Assembly: GCA_020849725.1 (NCBI GenBank)
Contig: JADLAZ010000130.1
Location: 1-55,612, forward strand
Length of the DNA: 55,612 bases
Source: Chloroflexota bacterium
Lineage (GTDB): Bacteria > Chloroflexota > Chloroflexia > Thermomicrobiales > JADLAZ01
Reading direction: 5' to 3'
A program made the position numbers and the translations under genes. Position 1 is the first letter of the stretch, and every line of letters begins with the position of its first letter. The notes under the pieces were generated by a model. It had not been told where the DNA came from. It ran no database searches and worked only from the letters and a program-made list of their open reading frames with translations. Positions 41,619-51,100 of this stretch are shown here, piece by piece.

Positions 41619-41647
41619 ACGGGGTGGCTCACCGGCCACCCCGTTTG
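41619..41647 (+). terminator. Rho-independent-like terminator after rpmE
   Basis: ACGGGGTGG and CCACCCCGT pair perfectly (9 bp) around CTCACCGG, followed by a short T-run (TTTG). It ends the ribosomal-protein unit. The remaining gap to 41887 contains only a promoter candidate. Confidence 0.7.
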
Positions 41648-41802
41648 CGTGCCCGGCGGCGCGTCATCGTGCCAGGGGGCGGGTCAGGTCGAGAGGGGAG
41701 CGCCGCCGCGCGGTCGGCCGGTGCTGACAGGGGCAACCTCCCTCGCTCACCCATTCCTCTCAGCTCCGCTGGTATCCCATTCCTCCTCGCCCCCGCTCCG
41801 TG

Positions 41803-41808
41803 TATACT
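41803..41808 (+). promoter_or_regulatory. -10 element candidate ahead of the D,D-carboxypeptidase operon
   Basis: TATACT lies 79 bp before the GTG start, preceded directly by TG. No good -35 is visible at 17 bp. Confidence 0.35.
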
Positions 41809-41887
41809 GGTGTCCGTACGCGCTCCGTGGCGGCCCCGGACGGTTTGACGGCGGCGATCGGGCGATGTCGGTGGAGGTCGTCGGCGG

Positions 41888-43024
41888 GTGACGGGCCGGG
41901 TGGCGCGGCTGGCGCTGGTTGGGCTGCTGTTCTGTGTAACGGCCGGCTTCCGGCCGGCCGGCCTCACCGATGGCGGCACCGTGCCGGTGGTGCTGCCGCC
42001 CGCGCGCCAGGCTGATCTAGTCGAGCCATCGCCGCCGACCGTCGATGCCCGCGCGGCGCTGTTGCTCGACGCCGACTCGCGCCAGGTGCTGTTCACCCAC
42101 GACGCCGGCGTGCCGCTGCCGCCGGCCAGCACGACCAAGCTGATGACCGCGCTGCTGGTGGCCGAGTCCGGGCGCTACTTCGACCCGGTCACGGTCGAGG
42201 CCGCCGATCTGGTCGGTGGCTCGTCGATGGGCCTGGCGGCCGGCGAGACGCTCAACGTGCGCGATCTGCTCGACGGCCTGCTGCTGGCGTCGGGCAACGA
42301 CGCTGCCTACGCGCTGGCGCGGCACCTGGGCGCGCGCCTGCCCGGCACGAGCCGGCCGGTGGCGCGCTTCGTCGCCCGCATGAACGTCCGCGCCGGCGAG
42401 TTGGGCCTGCGCGACACACGCTTCCGCAACCCCGAGGGTCTGGACGAGGCCGGCCACGTCATGAGCGCGGCCGACCTGGCGACGCTGGCGCTGGCGGCGT
42501 TGCGCCAGCCGGTCATCGCCCAGATCGTCGCCACGCCGGCGACGACGGTGCGCAGCAGCCGCCGCAGCTACGCGCTGCGCTCGACCAACCAGTTGTTCGG
42601 CCGCCTGCCTGGCGTGCTTGGCGTCAAGACTGGCACCACCGACGCCGCCGGCGAGTGCCTGGTGGCGCTGGTCGAGCGCGACGGCCACCGGCTGCTCGTG
42701 GTCGTCCTCGGCAGTAGCGACCGCTACACTGACACGACGGCACTGATCGAGTGGGGCTTCGACACGCACCGCTGGCTGACGCCGCCGGCGGCGCTGGCCG
42801 ACGCGGCCGCCCCGCCCGGCTGGGTCGCCGCGCTGGTCCCCGCGCCGGCCATCGTCGTGCCTGCGGCTCAGGTACAATTCATCGACTACCGGCTGCGGCT
42901 CAACCGCCCCGGTCAGACGCCGGGCGGGGCGCTCGACGTGATGATGTTCGAGCGGCGGATCGCCTCGCGGCCTCTGGCGATGGCGCCGCTCGGCCAGACG
43001 ATCCGGCCCGCGCCAGGATGGTAG
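41888..43024 (+). CDS. D-alanyl-D-alanine carboxypeptidase (S11, PBP5-type)
   Basis: A 378-residue penicillin-binding protein. A signal peptide (ALVGLLFCVTAGF) leads to the S11 transpeptidase fold with Ser81-T-T-Lys84 (PASTTK), Ser135-Gly-Asn137 and Lys247-Thr-Gly249 (GVKTGTTDAAG). It trims the terminal D-Ala of peptidoglycan stem peptides in the cell wall space. A C-terminal ~90-residue segment with hydrophobic stretches replaces the usual PBP5 domain and may anchor it. GTG 41888 follows GGAGG. Its stop overlaps or nearly touches the next start, so translation is coupled to the pseudouridine synthase. Confidence 0.9.
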   Translation: MTGRVARLALVGLLFCVTAGFRPAGLTDGGTVPVVLPPARQADLVEPSPPTVDARAALLLDADSRQVLFTHDAGVPLPPASTTKLMTALLVAESGRYFDPVTVEAADLVGGSSMGLAAGETLNVRDLLDGLLLASGNDAAYALARHLGARLPGTSRPVARFVARMNVRAGELGLRDTRFRNPEGLDEAGHVMSAADLATLALAALRQPVIAQIVATPATTVRSSRRSYALRSTNQLFGRLPGVLGVKTGTTDAAGECLVALVERDGHRLLVVVLGSSDRYTDTTALIEWGFDTHRWLTPPAALADAAAPPGWVAALVPAPAIVVPAAQVQFIDYRLRLNRPGQTPGGALDVMMFERRIASRPLAMAPLGQTIRPAPGW

Positions 43025-43026
43025 GA

Positions 43027-45084
43027 ATGGCCGAAGAGCGCTTGCACAAGTTCCTGGCCCGCGCCGGGGTCGCCTCGCGCCGGTCCAGCGAGGACCTGAT
43101 CCGTGGCGGCCACGTTGCCGTCGACGGGCAGATCGTGACTGAGATGGGCCACCGCATCGACCCGGCGACGGCGCGCGTCACCGTCGATGGCCGCTTGATT
43201 CAGAATGTAACCCGGCTGGTCTATCTGGCGCTGAACAAGCCGCGCGACTATGTGACGACGGCCGGTGACGATCCACTCGGCCGCCCGACGGTCATGTCGC
43301 TGGTGCGCCGGCGCGAGCGCCTGTTCCCGGTCGGCCGGCTCGATGCGGCGACCGAGGGACTGCTGCTGCTGACCAACGATGGCGAGCTAGCCCACCGCAT
43401 GATGCACCCGCGCTACTATGTTCAGAAAGAGTACATCGCCAAGGTGCGCGGCGTGCCCGGCCCCGAGGCGCTGCGCCTGCTGCGTGAGGGGCTGCCGACG
43501 CCGCATCAGCCGACGCCGGCCCGGCCGCACCGGGTCGAGCTGATCGAGCGACTGGAGGGCGATGCATCACTGGTGCGCATCGTCATCCACGAAGGCGCCA
43601 AGCATCAGGTGCGCGACATGCTGGAGGCCGTCGGCCACTCAGTGCTGACGCTGCGCCGCACCCGCATCGGTCCGATCTTCCTGGGCGAGCTGCGCCGGAG
43701 CGAGACGCGCGAGCTAACGACCGATGAGGTCGCCACGCTGCGCGCGATGGTACGCCTGCCGGCTGAGTCGGGGGAGACAGCGCCACGACTACGGCCGCTT
43801 GCCCCGGTGGCAGGGATAGCTGCCGGCCGGCCTGAGCGGGGGAGAGCGGTTGGACCACGCCCCGCGCCCGTCTGGCGGCGTGATGACACGGGCCGTGACG
43901 CCGGGCCGCCGGCTGGGTCACGGCCGGGACCACGGCCGGCGCCGGTGGGCCGGCGACCCTATGCACCGCCGCCGGCCGGTGGCGCGCCGACCGGACCACG
44001 GCCGCCGCGCCGCGCCTGGTGGGCTGATGATCTGGACGAGCATCCGCCGCGGGTGCGCACATGGCACGCGACCGGCGCTCGGGCCGCCGAGCCGCCGTCT
44101 GACCTATCGCCCGGCTCACGCCGCCCCGAACCGGACGACCGCCGCGTGGGGCCGCCGCGTGGCCCTCGTCCGGACTGGCAAGCCGGCGGCCCGCCGCCGG
44201 GTCCGGGGCGGCCGCCGGGGCGGTCCAGTCATGCCCCTGATGACCGCGCACCGCGCCGCCCCGGCCCGCCGCGCGATGCGCCGCCCTGGCGCGGGCCGGC
44301 CACCGCTGGCCCGCGCCACACTGGTGGCCCCGGCCGACCGGGGGGGCGGCCCGGTGGCGAGCGGGACCGTGGCTCGGCCGGCGGCTTCGACCGGCGTCCG
44401 GAGCCGGGCCGGCCGCCGGTTCGCAGCGACCGTCCGGCGGCGCGTGATGGGCGTCCACCCTACCGCGACGAGCGACCACCGCTCCGAGACAACCGGTCGC
44501 CGTTCCGTGGCGAGCGCCCGCCGGGACGCGACGAGCGCCCCGCGGCTCGTGACGCGCGTCCCCCGTTCCGCGATGAGCGCCCCCCATTCCGCCCGGACCG
44601 GCCGCCGTTCCGCGGCGACGGTCCGCCGCGCGCCGGGATGGGCCGTCCGGTGCGGCCAGGTGAGGGGGCGCCGCGCCCGCGTGACGAGCGCCCGCGACAG
44701 GGGCATCCCGACGACCGTGGACGTCCATCTCGGCCACCGCTGGCGCGACCCGGCGATGCGCGTGGTCGTGACGACCGTCCGCGCGACCGACCACCCGGTC
44801 CGCCACCATGGGCTGCTGGGCCTGTGCGGCCGGCTGGGCCACCCGTGGCGCGGCGTAACGCCGAGGCCGCACCACGGCCACCGGCCCGCCCGCCGACGTC
44901 GGACCGCGGTCCGGATCGGCCACCCCCCGCGCTGCCCCGCGAGCGTGAGCCAGGTGGTGGTGGCCGGCCCCCCGCGCCGCCGACCGACGCCGGCTCGCCA
45001 GTTGCGTCGCGACCGCGCCGCGCCAGCCGCCCACGCGACCCGAACTGGCAGCCGATCTGGCGCCGCAAGGAGCAGCCGGAGTGA
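43027..45084 (+). CDS. RluB/RsuA-family pseudouridine synthase with a very long Arg/Pro/Gly-rich tail
   Basis: The first ~245 residues are a standard enzyme: S4 RNA-binding domain (LHKFLARAGVASRRSSEDLIRGGHVAVDG), NKPRDYVTT, catalytic Asp in FPVGRLDAATEGLLLLTNDG, and HEGAKHQVRDMLEAVGHSVLTLRR, as in RluB, which modifies 23S rRNA near the peptidyl-transferase centre. The following ~430 residues are low complexity and disordered, with repeated 'RDERPPFR', 'RPPGR' and 'GPRP' units (dense at 44400-44650). ATG 43027 has AGGATGGTAGG upstream; ATG 43018 overlaps the previous stop. It is coupled by GTGA overlap to cmk. Confidence 0.9.
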   Translation: MAEERLHKFLARAGVASRRSSEDLIRGGHVAVDGQIVTEMGHRIDPATARVTVDGRLIQNVTRLVYLALNKPRDYVTTAGDDPLGRPTVMSLVRRRERLFPVGRLDAATEGLLLLTNDGELAHRMMHPRYYVQKEYIAKVRGVPGPEALRLLREGLPTPHQPTPARPHRVELIERLEGDASLVRIVIHEGAKHQVRDMLEAVGHSVLTLRRTRIGPIFLGELRRSETRELTTDEVATLRAMVRLPAESGETAPRLRPLAPVAGIAAGRPERGRAVGPRPAPVWRRDDTGRDAGPPAGSRPGPRPAPVGRRPYAPPPAGGAPTGPRPPRRAWWADDLDEHPPRVRTWHATGARAAEPPSDLSPGSRRPEPDDRRVGPPRGPRPDWQAGGPPPGPGRPPGRSSHAPDDRAPRRPGPPRDAPPWRGPATAGPRHTGGPGRPGGRPGGERDRGSAGGFDRRPEPGRPPVRSDRPAARDGRPPYRDERPPLRDNRSPFRGERPPGRDERPAARDARPPFRDERPPFRPDRPPFRGDGPPRAGMGRPVRPGEGAPRPRDERPRQGHPDDRGRPSRPPLARPGDARGRDDRPRDRPPGPPPWAAGPVRPAGPPVARRNAEAAPRPPARPPTSDRGPDRPPPALPREREPGGGGRPPAPPTDAGSPVASRPRRASRPRDPNWQPIWRRKEQPE

Positions 45085-45785
45085 GCGACGCCGACTCGGC
45101 GACGCCGCGCCCGGCCTGCATCGTGATCGATGGGCCGGCTGGCGCCGGCAAGAGTACGGTCGGCGCTGCGCTGGCGGTCCAGCTCGGCTATCGCTTCTTC
45201 GACACTGGCTTGCTCTACCGGGCCGTGACGCTGGCAGCCCTGCGCCAGGGCGTGTCGCCCACTGACGCGGCCCGGCTGGCCACCCTCGCCGGCGCCCTGG
45301 ACCTGACGTTCGAGACGCCGACTGTGGTCGATGGCCGCCCAGTGACGGTGCGCCTCGCCGGCGAGGATGTGACCTGGGCGCTGCGCCAGCCGGCGGTCAA
45401 CGCCCAGGTGTCGGTCGTGTCGGCCCATGCGGCGGTGCGGCAGGCGTTGCTCGACCAGCAGCGCGCCATCGCCCGCTGCGGCGGCATCGTCATGGTCGGG
45501 CGCGACATTGGCACGACCGTGCTGCCCGAGGCCGATGTCAAGATCTACCTCGATGCCTCAGTCGCGGAGCGAGCGGCGCGGCGCGTGCGCGAGCGGCAGG
45601 CGCGTGGCGAGACGACGACGCTGGCGAGCGAGCGAGCGAACGTCGTCGAGCGCGATGCGCTGGACAGCCAGCGCGCAGCATCACCGCTGCGCGTCGCCGC
45701 CGACGCAGTGCGCGTCGATACCGACGGCCTGACGATCGAGGGCGTCGTCGCGTGCCTGGTGCGACTGTGCCGGGCGCAGGCATGA
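45081..45785 (+). CDS. cmk: Cytidylate kinase
   Basis: A 234-residue (d)CMP kinase. The P-loop is GPAGAGKST (18-26), followed by LGYRFFDTGLLYRAVTLAAL (the substrate-binding Tyr/Arg helix). Also present are GRDIGTTVLPEADVKIYLDAS and the lid RARRVRERQARGE-type segment, then RDALDSQRAASPL. It phosphorylates CMP and dCMP with ATP in the cytoplasm. The start GTG shares GTGA with the preceding stop, and the stop shares ATGA with plsC, so the chain is translationally coupled. Confidence 0.96.
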   Translation: MSDADSATPRPACIVIDGPAGAGKSTVGAALAVQLGYRFFDTGLLYRAVTLAALRQGVSPTDAARLATLAGALDLTFETPTVVDGRPVTVRLAGEDVTWALRQPAVNAQVSVVSAHAAVRQALLDQQRAIARCGGIVMVGRDIGTTVLPEADVKIYLDASVAERAARRVRERQARGETTTLASERANVVERDALDSQRAASPLRVAADAVRVDTDGLTIEGVVACLVRLCRAQA

Positions 45786-46483
45786 CCAGAGAGGTGGCGG
45801 CGTCCGTCACCGGCGTGGGCGTGCCTGGCTGGTGCTATCGGCTTGCCTGGGCCATCGTCCAGCCGCTGATGTGGTTGATCTTCGGCTGGCGCGTCGAGGG
45901 GCGCCAGCATGTGCCACCGACTGGCGGCGCGCTGCTCGTCTCCAACCATCTGAACAACGCCGATCCGGCGCTGCTGTACATGGCATTGCCGCGGCCGATC
46001 TGCTTCATGGCCAAGAAGGAGCTGTTCCGGCAGCCAGTGCTGGCCGCCGTCATTCGCGCCTGGGGCGCCTTCCCGGTCGATCGCGGCGCGGCCGACCGGC
46101 AGGCGATCAAGCAGGCGCTGGACCTGGTGGCGGCCGGCTACCTGGTGGGCATGTTTCCCGAGGGCACGCGCAGCCGCAGCCATGCGTTGCGGGCCGGTCA
46201 TCCCGGCCTGGGGCTGCTGATCGCCCGCTCCGGCGCCCCGGTGGTGCCGGTCGCCATCACCGGCAGCGAGCGGCCGGCGCGGCTGTGGCCGCGACCGGTG
46301 CTGACGGTGCGCATCGGCCCGCCGCTGCAGTTCGCGCCGCCGCCGGGCGGCCGGCTCGATCATCAGGCCGTCGTTGACGCGGTCATGGTCGAGATCGCGC
46401 GCCTGCTGCCGCCAGCCTATCGCGGCCACTACGCCTCCCTGGCCGCAGCCGAGCCGAATGACGACGGTCAGGCCCGGCCGTAG
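45782..46483 (+). CDS. plsC: 1-acyl-sn-glycerol-3-phosphate acyltransferase
   Basis: A 233-residue PlsC-type acyltransferase: SNHLNNADP (the HX4D catalytic motif), GAFPVDRG, FPEGTRSR for glycerol-phosphate binding, and APVVPVAITGS. One N-terminal hydrophobic helix (AIVQPLMWLIFGW) anchors it on the membrane. It acylates lysophosphatidate in phospholipid synthesis. ATG 45782 overlaps the cmk stop. Its 3' end overlaps the converging SDR gene by 16 bp. The cmk-plsC order is common in Gram-positive and Chloroflexota genomes. Confidence 0.94.
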   Translation: MTREVAASVTGVGVPGWCYRLAWAIVQPLMWLIFGWRVEGRQHVPPTGGALLVSNHLNNADPALLYMALPRPICFMAKKELFRQPVLAAVIRAWGAFPVDRGAADRQAIKQALDLVAAGYLVGMFPEGTRSRSHALRAGHPGLGLLIARSGAPVVPVAITGSERPARLWPRPVLTVRIGPPLQFAPPPGGRLDHQAVVDAVMVEIARLLPPAYRGHYASLAAAEPNDDGQARP

Positions 46484-47178
46484 ACGGGGATGGCCGCGCC
46501 GCTGATGATGCGTGCCTCCGGTCCGACCAGCCAGCGCACCACCGCCGCGATCTCCGCCGGTGGCACCCAGCGCGAGGTGTCGGCCCCCGGCGACCCGGCT
46601 CGATTGGCCGGCGTGTCGATCGTGCTGGGCAGCAGCGCGTTGACGGTGATGCGGTGGTCCTTCAGCTCGTCGGCCATGGCCTCGACCAACCGCAGCAGGC
46701 CGCCCTTGGCTGCCGAGTAGGCCGCCAGATTGGCCACCCCGCGCAACGCCGGCCGCGTGCCGAAGGCGACGATGCTGCCGCCGCCGCGCTGGAGAAGGTA
46801 GGGCACGATCGCCCGAGCGCTGAGAAAGACCGTCGTCAGGTTGATGTCGATCTGGGCTTGCCAGGTAGCGAGCGGCGTCTCATGCACCGGTGTGCCGCCA
46901 GCGAAGCCGCCGGCCACGGCCACAAGCCCGTCCAGCCCGCCGAAGCGCTCGGCGGCCCAGCGCATCAGGGCATCAACATCATCGGCGTCGGTCAGATCAG
47001 TCGCCCGGCCCGCCAGGCGCTCGCCATTGCCGCCATCGACCACCGCGCGCGCGACGCCGTCGGCGTGGCGTGCGGCGATCGCCACCTGCGCGCCCGACGC
47101 CAGCAGCGCCGCCGTCACGGCCGGCCCCAGCCCGCCGGTCGCCCCGGTGACCACATAGACTTTGCCAGTCAGCGACAT
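46468..47178 (-). CDS. Short-chain dehydrogenase/reductase (SDR)
   Basis: A 236-residue classical SDR with TGATGGLG (cofactor loop), the VAVAGG replacement of NNAG, a Ser in GSIVAFGTRPAL and YSAAKGG (Tyr-x-x-x-Lys). VNALLPSTIDTPANRAG is the usual post-catalytic segment. NAGG-to-VAGG variation occurs in several SDR subgroups and does not imply loss of activity. The substrate is undefined. The start is ATG 47178 behind AAGGAGG. It converges on plsC with a 16-bp overlap. Confidence 0.9.
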   Translation of the reverse strand: MSLTGKVYVVTGATGGLGPAVTAALLASGAQVAIAARHADGVARAVVDGGNGERLAGRATDLTDADDVDALMRWAAERFGGLDGLVAVAGGFAGGTPVHETPLATWQAQIDINLTTVFLSARAIVPYLLQRGGGSIVAFGTRPALRGVANLAAYSAAKGGLLRLVEAMADELKDHRITVNALLPSTIDTPANRAGSPGADTSRWVPPAEIAAVVRWLVGPEARIISGAAIPVYGRA

Positions 47179-47287
47179 GGCCGTGCCTCCTTGCGGTATC
47201 CTATGCAGACTCGGTGACAGAATGGTCATCCTGACCGGCGCGCCAGCACCCGGCCCTGGCCCGTCGCAGCCATGTCACGCGCCGCTG

Positions 47288-47470
47288 TCAGCCGAAGAGC
47301 GACCACCAGCGCCGAGAGCGCCACCGTCGTTGGAGCCGGGCCAACAGCGGCAACCGTGCCGCAGGAAACACCAGGTGGCCGTCACCGTCGACGACGATTT
47401 CTCCATGACGCCAGGCATCTTCCAACCAGCGCCGCACCGTGCCCTGGCTCTCATTCTCGGCGCTTGCCAT
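47288..47470 (-). CDS. Small protein of unknown function, 'WLEDAWRHGE' type (copy A)
   Basis: A 60-residue protein (MASAENESQGTVRRWLEDAWRHGEIVVDGDG then a basic Trp/Arg-rich end RRWRSRRWW). The helix R-x-WLEDAWRHGE-x-V is shared with the neighbouring copy B. No known family is recognised. ATG 47470 lacks a clear ribosome-binding site; the open frame extends upstream to 47536, so start and even expression are uncertain. It might be a degraded duplicate of copy B. Confidence 0.5.
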   Translation of the reverse strand: MASAENESQGTVRRWLEDAWRHGEIVVDGDGHLVFPAARLPLLARLQRRWRSRRWWSLFG

Positions 47471-47618
47471 GTTCACGCAGCCGCCTCGGTGCGGGTCATA
47501 CCAGGCACGACACGCCGTGCCTGCCGCTGCACCCATCCCATAAACGGGCTGGTCGGCGGTTCTGTCTCAGGCCAAGACAGCTGTCTCGCCCGCTCGCACA
47601 TACACCGGCAGCGCCGCG

Positions 47619-47822
47619 CTATTGCACAAGGTCCGTCGACGAGGTCGAGAAGCGGTTGTGCCGCGGGTTGAGTGGCGCGACCTCCAGGCCGTCGTCGTCG
47701 TTCACGACTTCGCCGTGGCGCCAGGCGTCCTCCAGCCAGGCGCGAACCGCTCGCCTGTCTCGACGTTCCACTGCTGACACCCACGCTGGCGCATCAAGAT
47801 TCGTCACGTACTCCGTGTCCAT
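47619..47822 (-). CDS. Small protein of unknown function, 'WLEDAWRHGE' type (copy B)
   Basis: A 67-residue protein starting MDTEYVTNLDAPAWVSAVERRDRRAVRAWLEDAWRHGEVVNDDDGLEV. The central helix and following acidic turn match copy A (RRWLEDAWRHGEIVVDGDG), while the ends differ. ATG 47822 has GGAGGGAG at the right distance, so this copy looks expressed. It has no signal peptide, membrane segment or cysteine. It could be a small adaptor or antitoxin-like protein, but no partner is adjacent and no function is claimed. A 12-bp palindrome AGACAGCTGTCT (47575-47586) lies just downstream. Confidence 0.6.
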   Translation of the reverse strand: MDTEYVTNLDAPAWVSAVERRDRRAVRAWLEDAWRHGEVVNDDDGLEVAPLNPRHNRFSTSSTDLVQ

Positions 47823-48165
47823 CGTCACTCCCTCCAGATCGTCCATCCGACCAGGAACGAGGCACTGGCAGGTTGCGCTTGTGGGCCACTCGGCAGCCCG
47901 CTCCCCTGCCGGTGCGGTTTCCAGTGCGCCATGGGGCACGCCATGGCGCGCGTTGAGCGTGACCAGTCAGGCCATCGCCACGCCGGGCTGTCGACGTCAT
48001 CGTCCGCACAGAGTGTACCACGGCGCCCGCGGGCAGGTCGGCAATCGATGGCATGGCACTTGCTACGCTCTGGTTGGTAATGGCGTTTGCCAGCGTAGCT
48101 GAATGCCAGTCGTGCCACGCTTGTTGAGCGGCGGCCTGTTATCCGACAACGGGCGTGAGGGAAAG
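47823..48165. other. 343-bp divergent intergenic region
   Basis: It separates small protein B from the giant glucan synthase gene. No gene, repeat or consensus promoter was recognised with confidence. Open frames here lack codon-like composition. Confidence 0.5.
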
Positions 48166-51100
48166 ATGGTGCCGGTCGAGATCGTTGCCTGGGTCGCTGC
48201 CTTGATATCGCCCGTGAGCGTGGCCGCGCTGGTGAGCGGTGTACCGGACATGCTGGAGGGCGCTGCAGGAGAGCTGCTGATCGCACTCCTGCTGGTGGGG
48301 CTGGTCCAGACGGAGGTCGGAGACCAGGGGGGCACGCCACCGGACTTGACGCCGTTGCGCGAGGAGATGCTCAGCCAGGACCGTCTGGAGCACCTTGCGG
48401 TAGAGCTGGCGTCGAACACGCGGGTGACGACCGCCGGCCGGTCGCCCCAGCGTCTGATCCCGCGCCTGATCGACAACGAGCGCGCTCTGGCGCGTGTCTA
48501 CACCCACTTCGCGCGCGTCGGCCTGCGCGAGCGCTTCAGTGTGCCGGCCGCGCAGTGGCTCCTGGACAACTACCATGCCGTGCAGGAGCAAGTGCGGGAG
48601 GTGCGCCAGGATCTGCCGCGCGGTTACGAGCGCGAGTTGCCGCGCATGACGACCGAGCCGTATGCCGGCTTTCTGCAGGTCTACCGGATGGCGGTGACGC
48701 TGGTCGCCCACACCGACTCGCAGCTCGACGACGAGACACTGACCCGGTTCGTGCAGGCCTATCAGACGGTGAGGCCGCTGCGACTTGGCGAGTTGTGGGC
48801 CTTTCCGATCGCCCTGCGGCTGGCGCTGATCGAGAACCTGCGCCGTCTGGCCGAGGGCGCCGTGACGGCGCACCAGGCAGGCGAGAGCGCTAACCGCTGG
48901 CTCGACGATCTGCTGGAGCGCTCGGAGCGGCCCAGCGATCTGGTGCTGCTGCTGGCCGATGGCTTGCACGAGCCGGGGCGGCGCGGCGATGCCTTTCTGG
49001 TGCAGGTGCTGCAGCGGCTGCACGACTCGCAGACGCCGCTGCTGCTGGCGCGACAATGGCTGGAGCAGCGGCTGGCCGAGAGTGGCCTGACGGCTGATGC
49101 GCTGATTCGGGGCGAGAATCAGCGCCAGGCGGCCAACCATGTGTCGGTGGGCAATGTCTTCACCAGCATGCGCACGGTGTCGTCGCTCGATTGGGCCACC
49201 TTCGTCGAGCGGGTCAGTCTGGTGGAGGGCCTGCTGCGCCACGACCCTGTCGGCGCCTACGCCCGCATGGACTTCGCCACGCGCGACCGCTACCGGCACG
49301 AGGTGGAAGATCTGGCGCGCCGCAGTGGCGCCGACGAGGTGGATGTGGCCCGGCGGGCGCTGGCGCTGGCAGGCGCGGTGGCGACACCGGACGACGATGA
49401 CCACCGGCTGGCGCACGTCGGCTACTACCTGATCGATGCCGGCCGGCCGGCGCTCGAGCGAGCCTTGCGCTACCGTCCGGCGCTGACCACGCGCCTGTAC
49501 CGGCTCGTAACGGCCTGGCCCACCGCCGGCTACCTCGCCGCGGTGCTGGTCGGGACAGCGGCGCTCCTGGCGGTCGTCGCCGCGCCGCTGGCACTGCTTG
49601 TCACCCTGCTGGTCGTGGCGGCGGCGCCGGTCAGCGAGTTGGCCATCGGGCTGGTCAACTGGCTGCTGACGCTGGTGCTGCCGCCGCGCCGGCTGCCGAA
49701 GCTAGACTTCAGCGATGCCATTCCACCGATGGCCCGGACCGTCGTGGCTGTGCCGGTGCTGCTGACCGATGAGGCCGGCATCCGCGATGACCTCGACGGG
49801 CTGACGATCCGGGCGCTGGCCAACTACGATGTGAATCTGACCTTCGTGCTGCTCTCGGACTTCGCTGATGCACCGCAGGCCACGATGCCGGACGACGAGC
49901 GGCTGCTGGCGGTGGCTAGCGACGGCATCCGCGACCTGAATGCGCGCGATGGTGACGACCGGCCGGACCGGTTCGTCCTGCTGCACCGCCCCCGACGCTG
50001 GAACCCGCTTCAGGAGCGCTGGATGGGTTGGGAGCGCAAGCGCGGCAAGCTGCACGAGCTCAACCGGTGGCTGCGCGGGGCGGACGACTGCGACTTCGCC
50101 CACATCGTCGGTGATGCGCGGGCGCTGATCGGCGCGCGTTACGTGATCACGCTGGATGCCGACACGCAGTTGCCCCCGGGCATCGCCAGCCGATTGATTG
50201 GCGCCATGGCCCATCCGCTCAACCGGCCAGTGATCGACCCGCGCCGACACGTCGTCGTCGCCGGCTACGGCATCGTCCAGCCGCGCGTCAGCCCGACGTT
50301 GGGCAGCGCGCTGGCCTCCCCGTTTGCCCGGCTCTTCGCCGGTGAGGCTGGCCTCGACCCGTACACCACCGCCGTGTCAGACGTCTACCAGGATCTGTGG
50401 GGCGAAGGCTCCTACATCGGTAAAGGCATCTACGACGTCGACGCCTTCGAAGCGACACTTGCCGGTCGGGCGCCGGACAATGCGCTGCTGAGCCACGACC
50501 TGTTCGAGGGGCTGCACGCCCGCACGGCGTTGGCCGCCGATATCGAGATCTTCGAGGACTATCCCAGCCGCTATCTCGTCCATGCCCAGCGACAGCACCG
50601 CTGGGCGCGCGGCGATTGGCAGTTGCTGCCGTGGCTGCTGCCGTGGACGCCGACAGCTGCCGGCACGCGCGCCCACGGCGATGTGTCGCTGCTCGGCTGG
50701 TGGAAGCTGTTCGACAACTTGCGGCGGTCGCTGGTCGCGCCGTCGCTGGTGGTGATGCTGCTGCTGGTCTGGCTGCTCGTGCCGGGCGCTGTGCTGGGCA
50801 TCACGGCTCTCGCGCTGCTGGTGCTCGGCTTTCCGGTCCTGTCCGGCATCGCCGGCGAGGTGCTGGGCCTGCGCTCCATTACCGATCTGCGCGGCTACCT
50901 GCGCGGACTGGTCGACAAGGTGGCCCGCGACCTGGCGCGCTTCGGTGTGACGGTGGTGCTGCTCGCGCATCAGGCGGCGCTCATGGTCGATGCGATGGTG
51001 CGCACGCTCGTGCGGCTGATGCGACGCCGGAACCTGCTGGAGTGGGTGACGGCAGCGCAGTCGGAGCGTGGTCTGGCCGGCGCGCGGGCGGCGACCGACC

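Noticed and set aside
43850..45265. A 471-codon open frame in another register over the RluB tail and cmk start, and a 522-codon antisense frame
   Set aside because: Long stop-free shadow frames are expected in Arg/Pro/Gly-rich, GC-rich DNA. The RluB frame has the enzyme in front and couples to cmk; the others have no homology or start signals.
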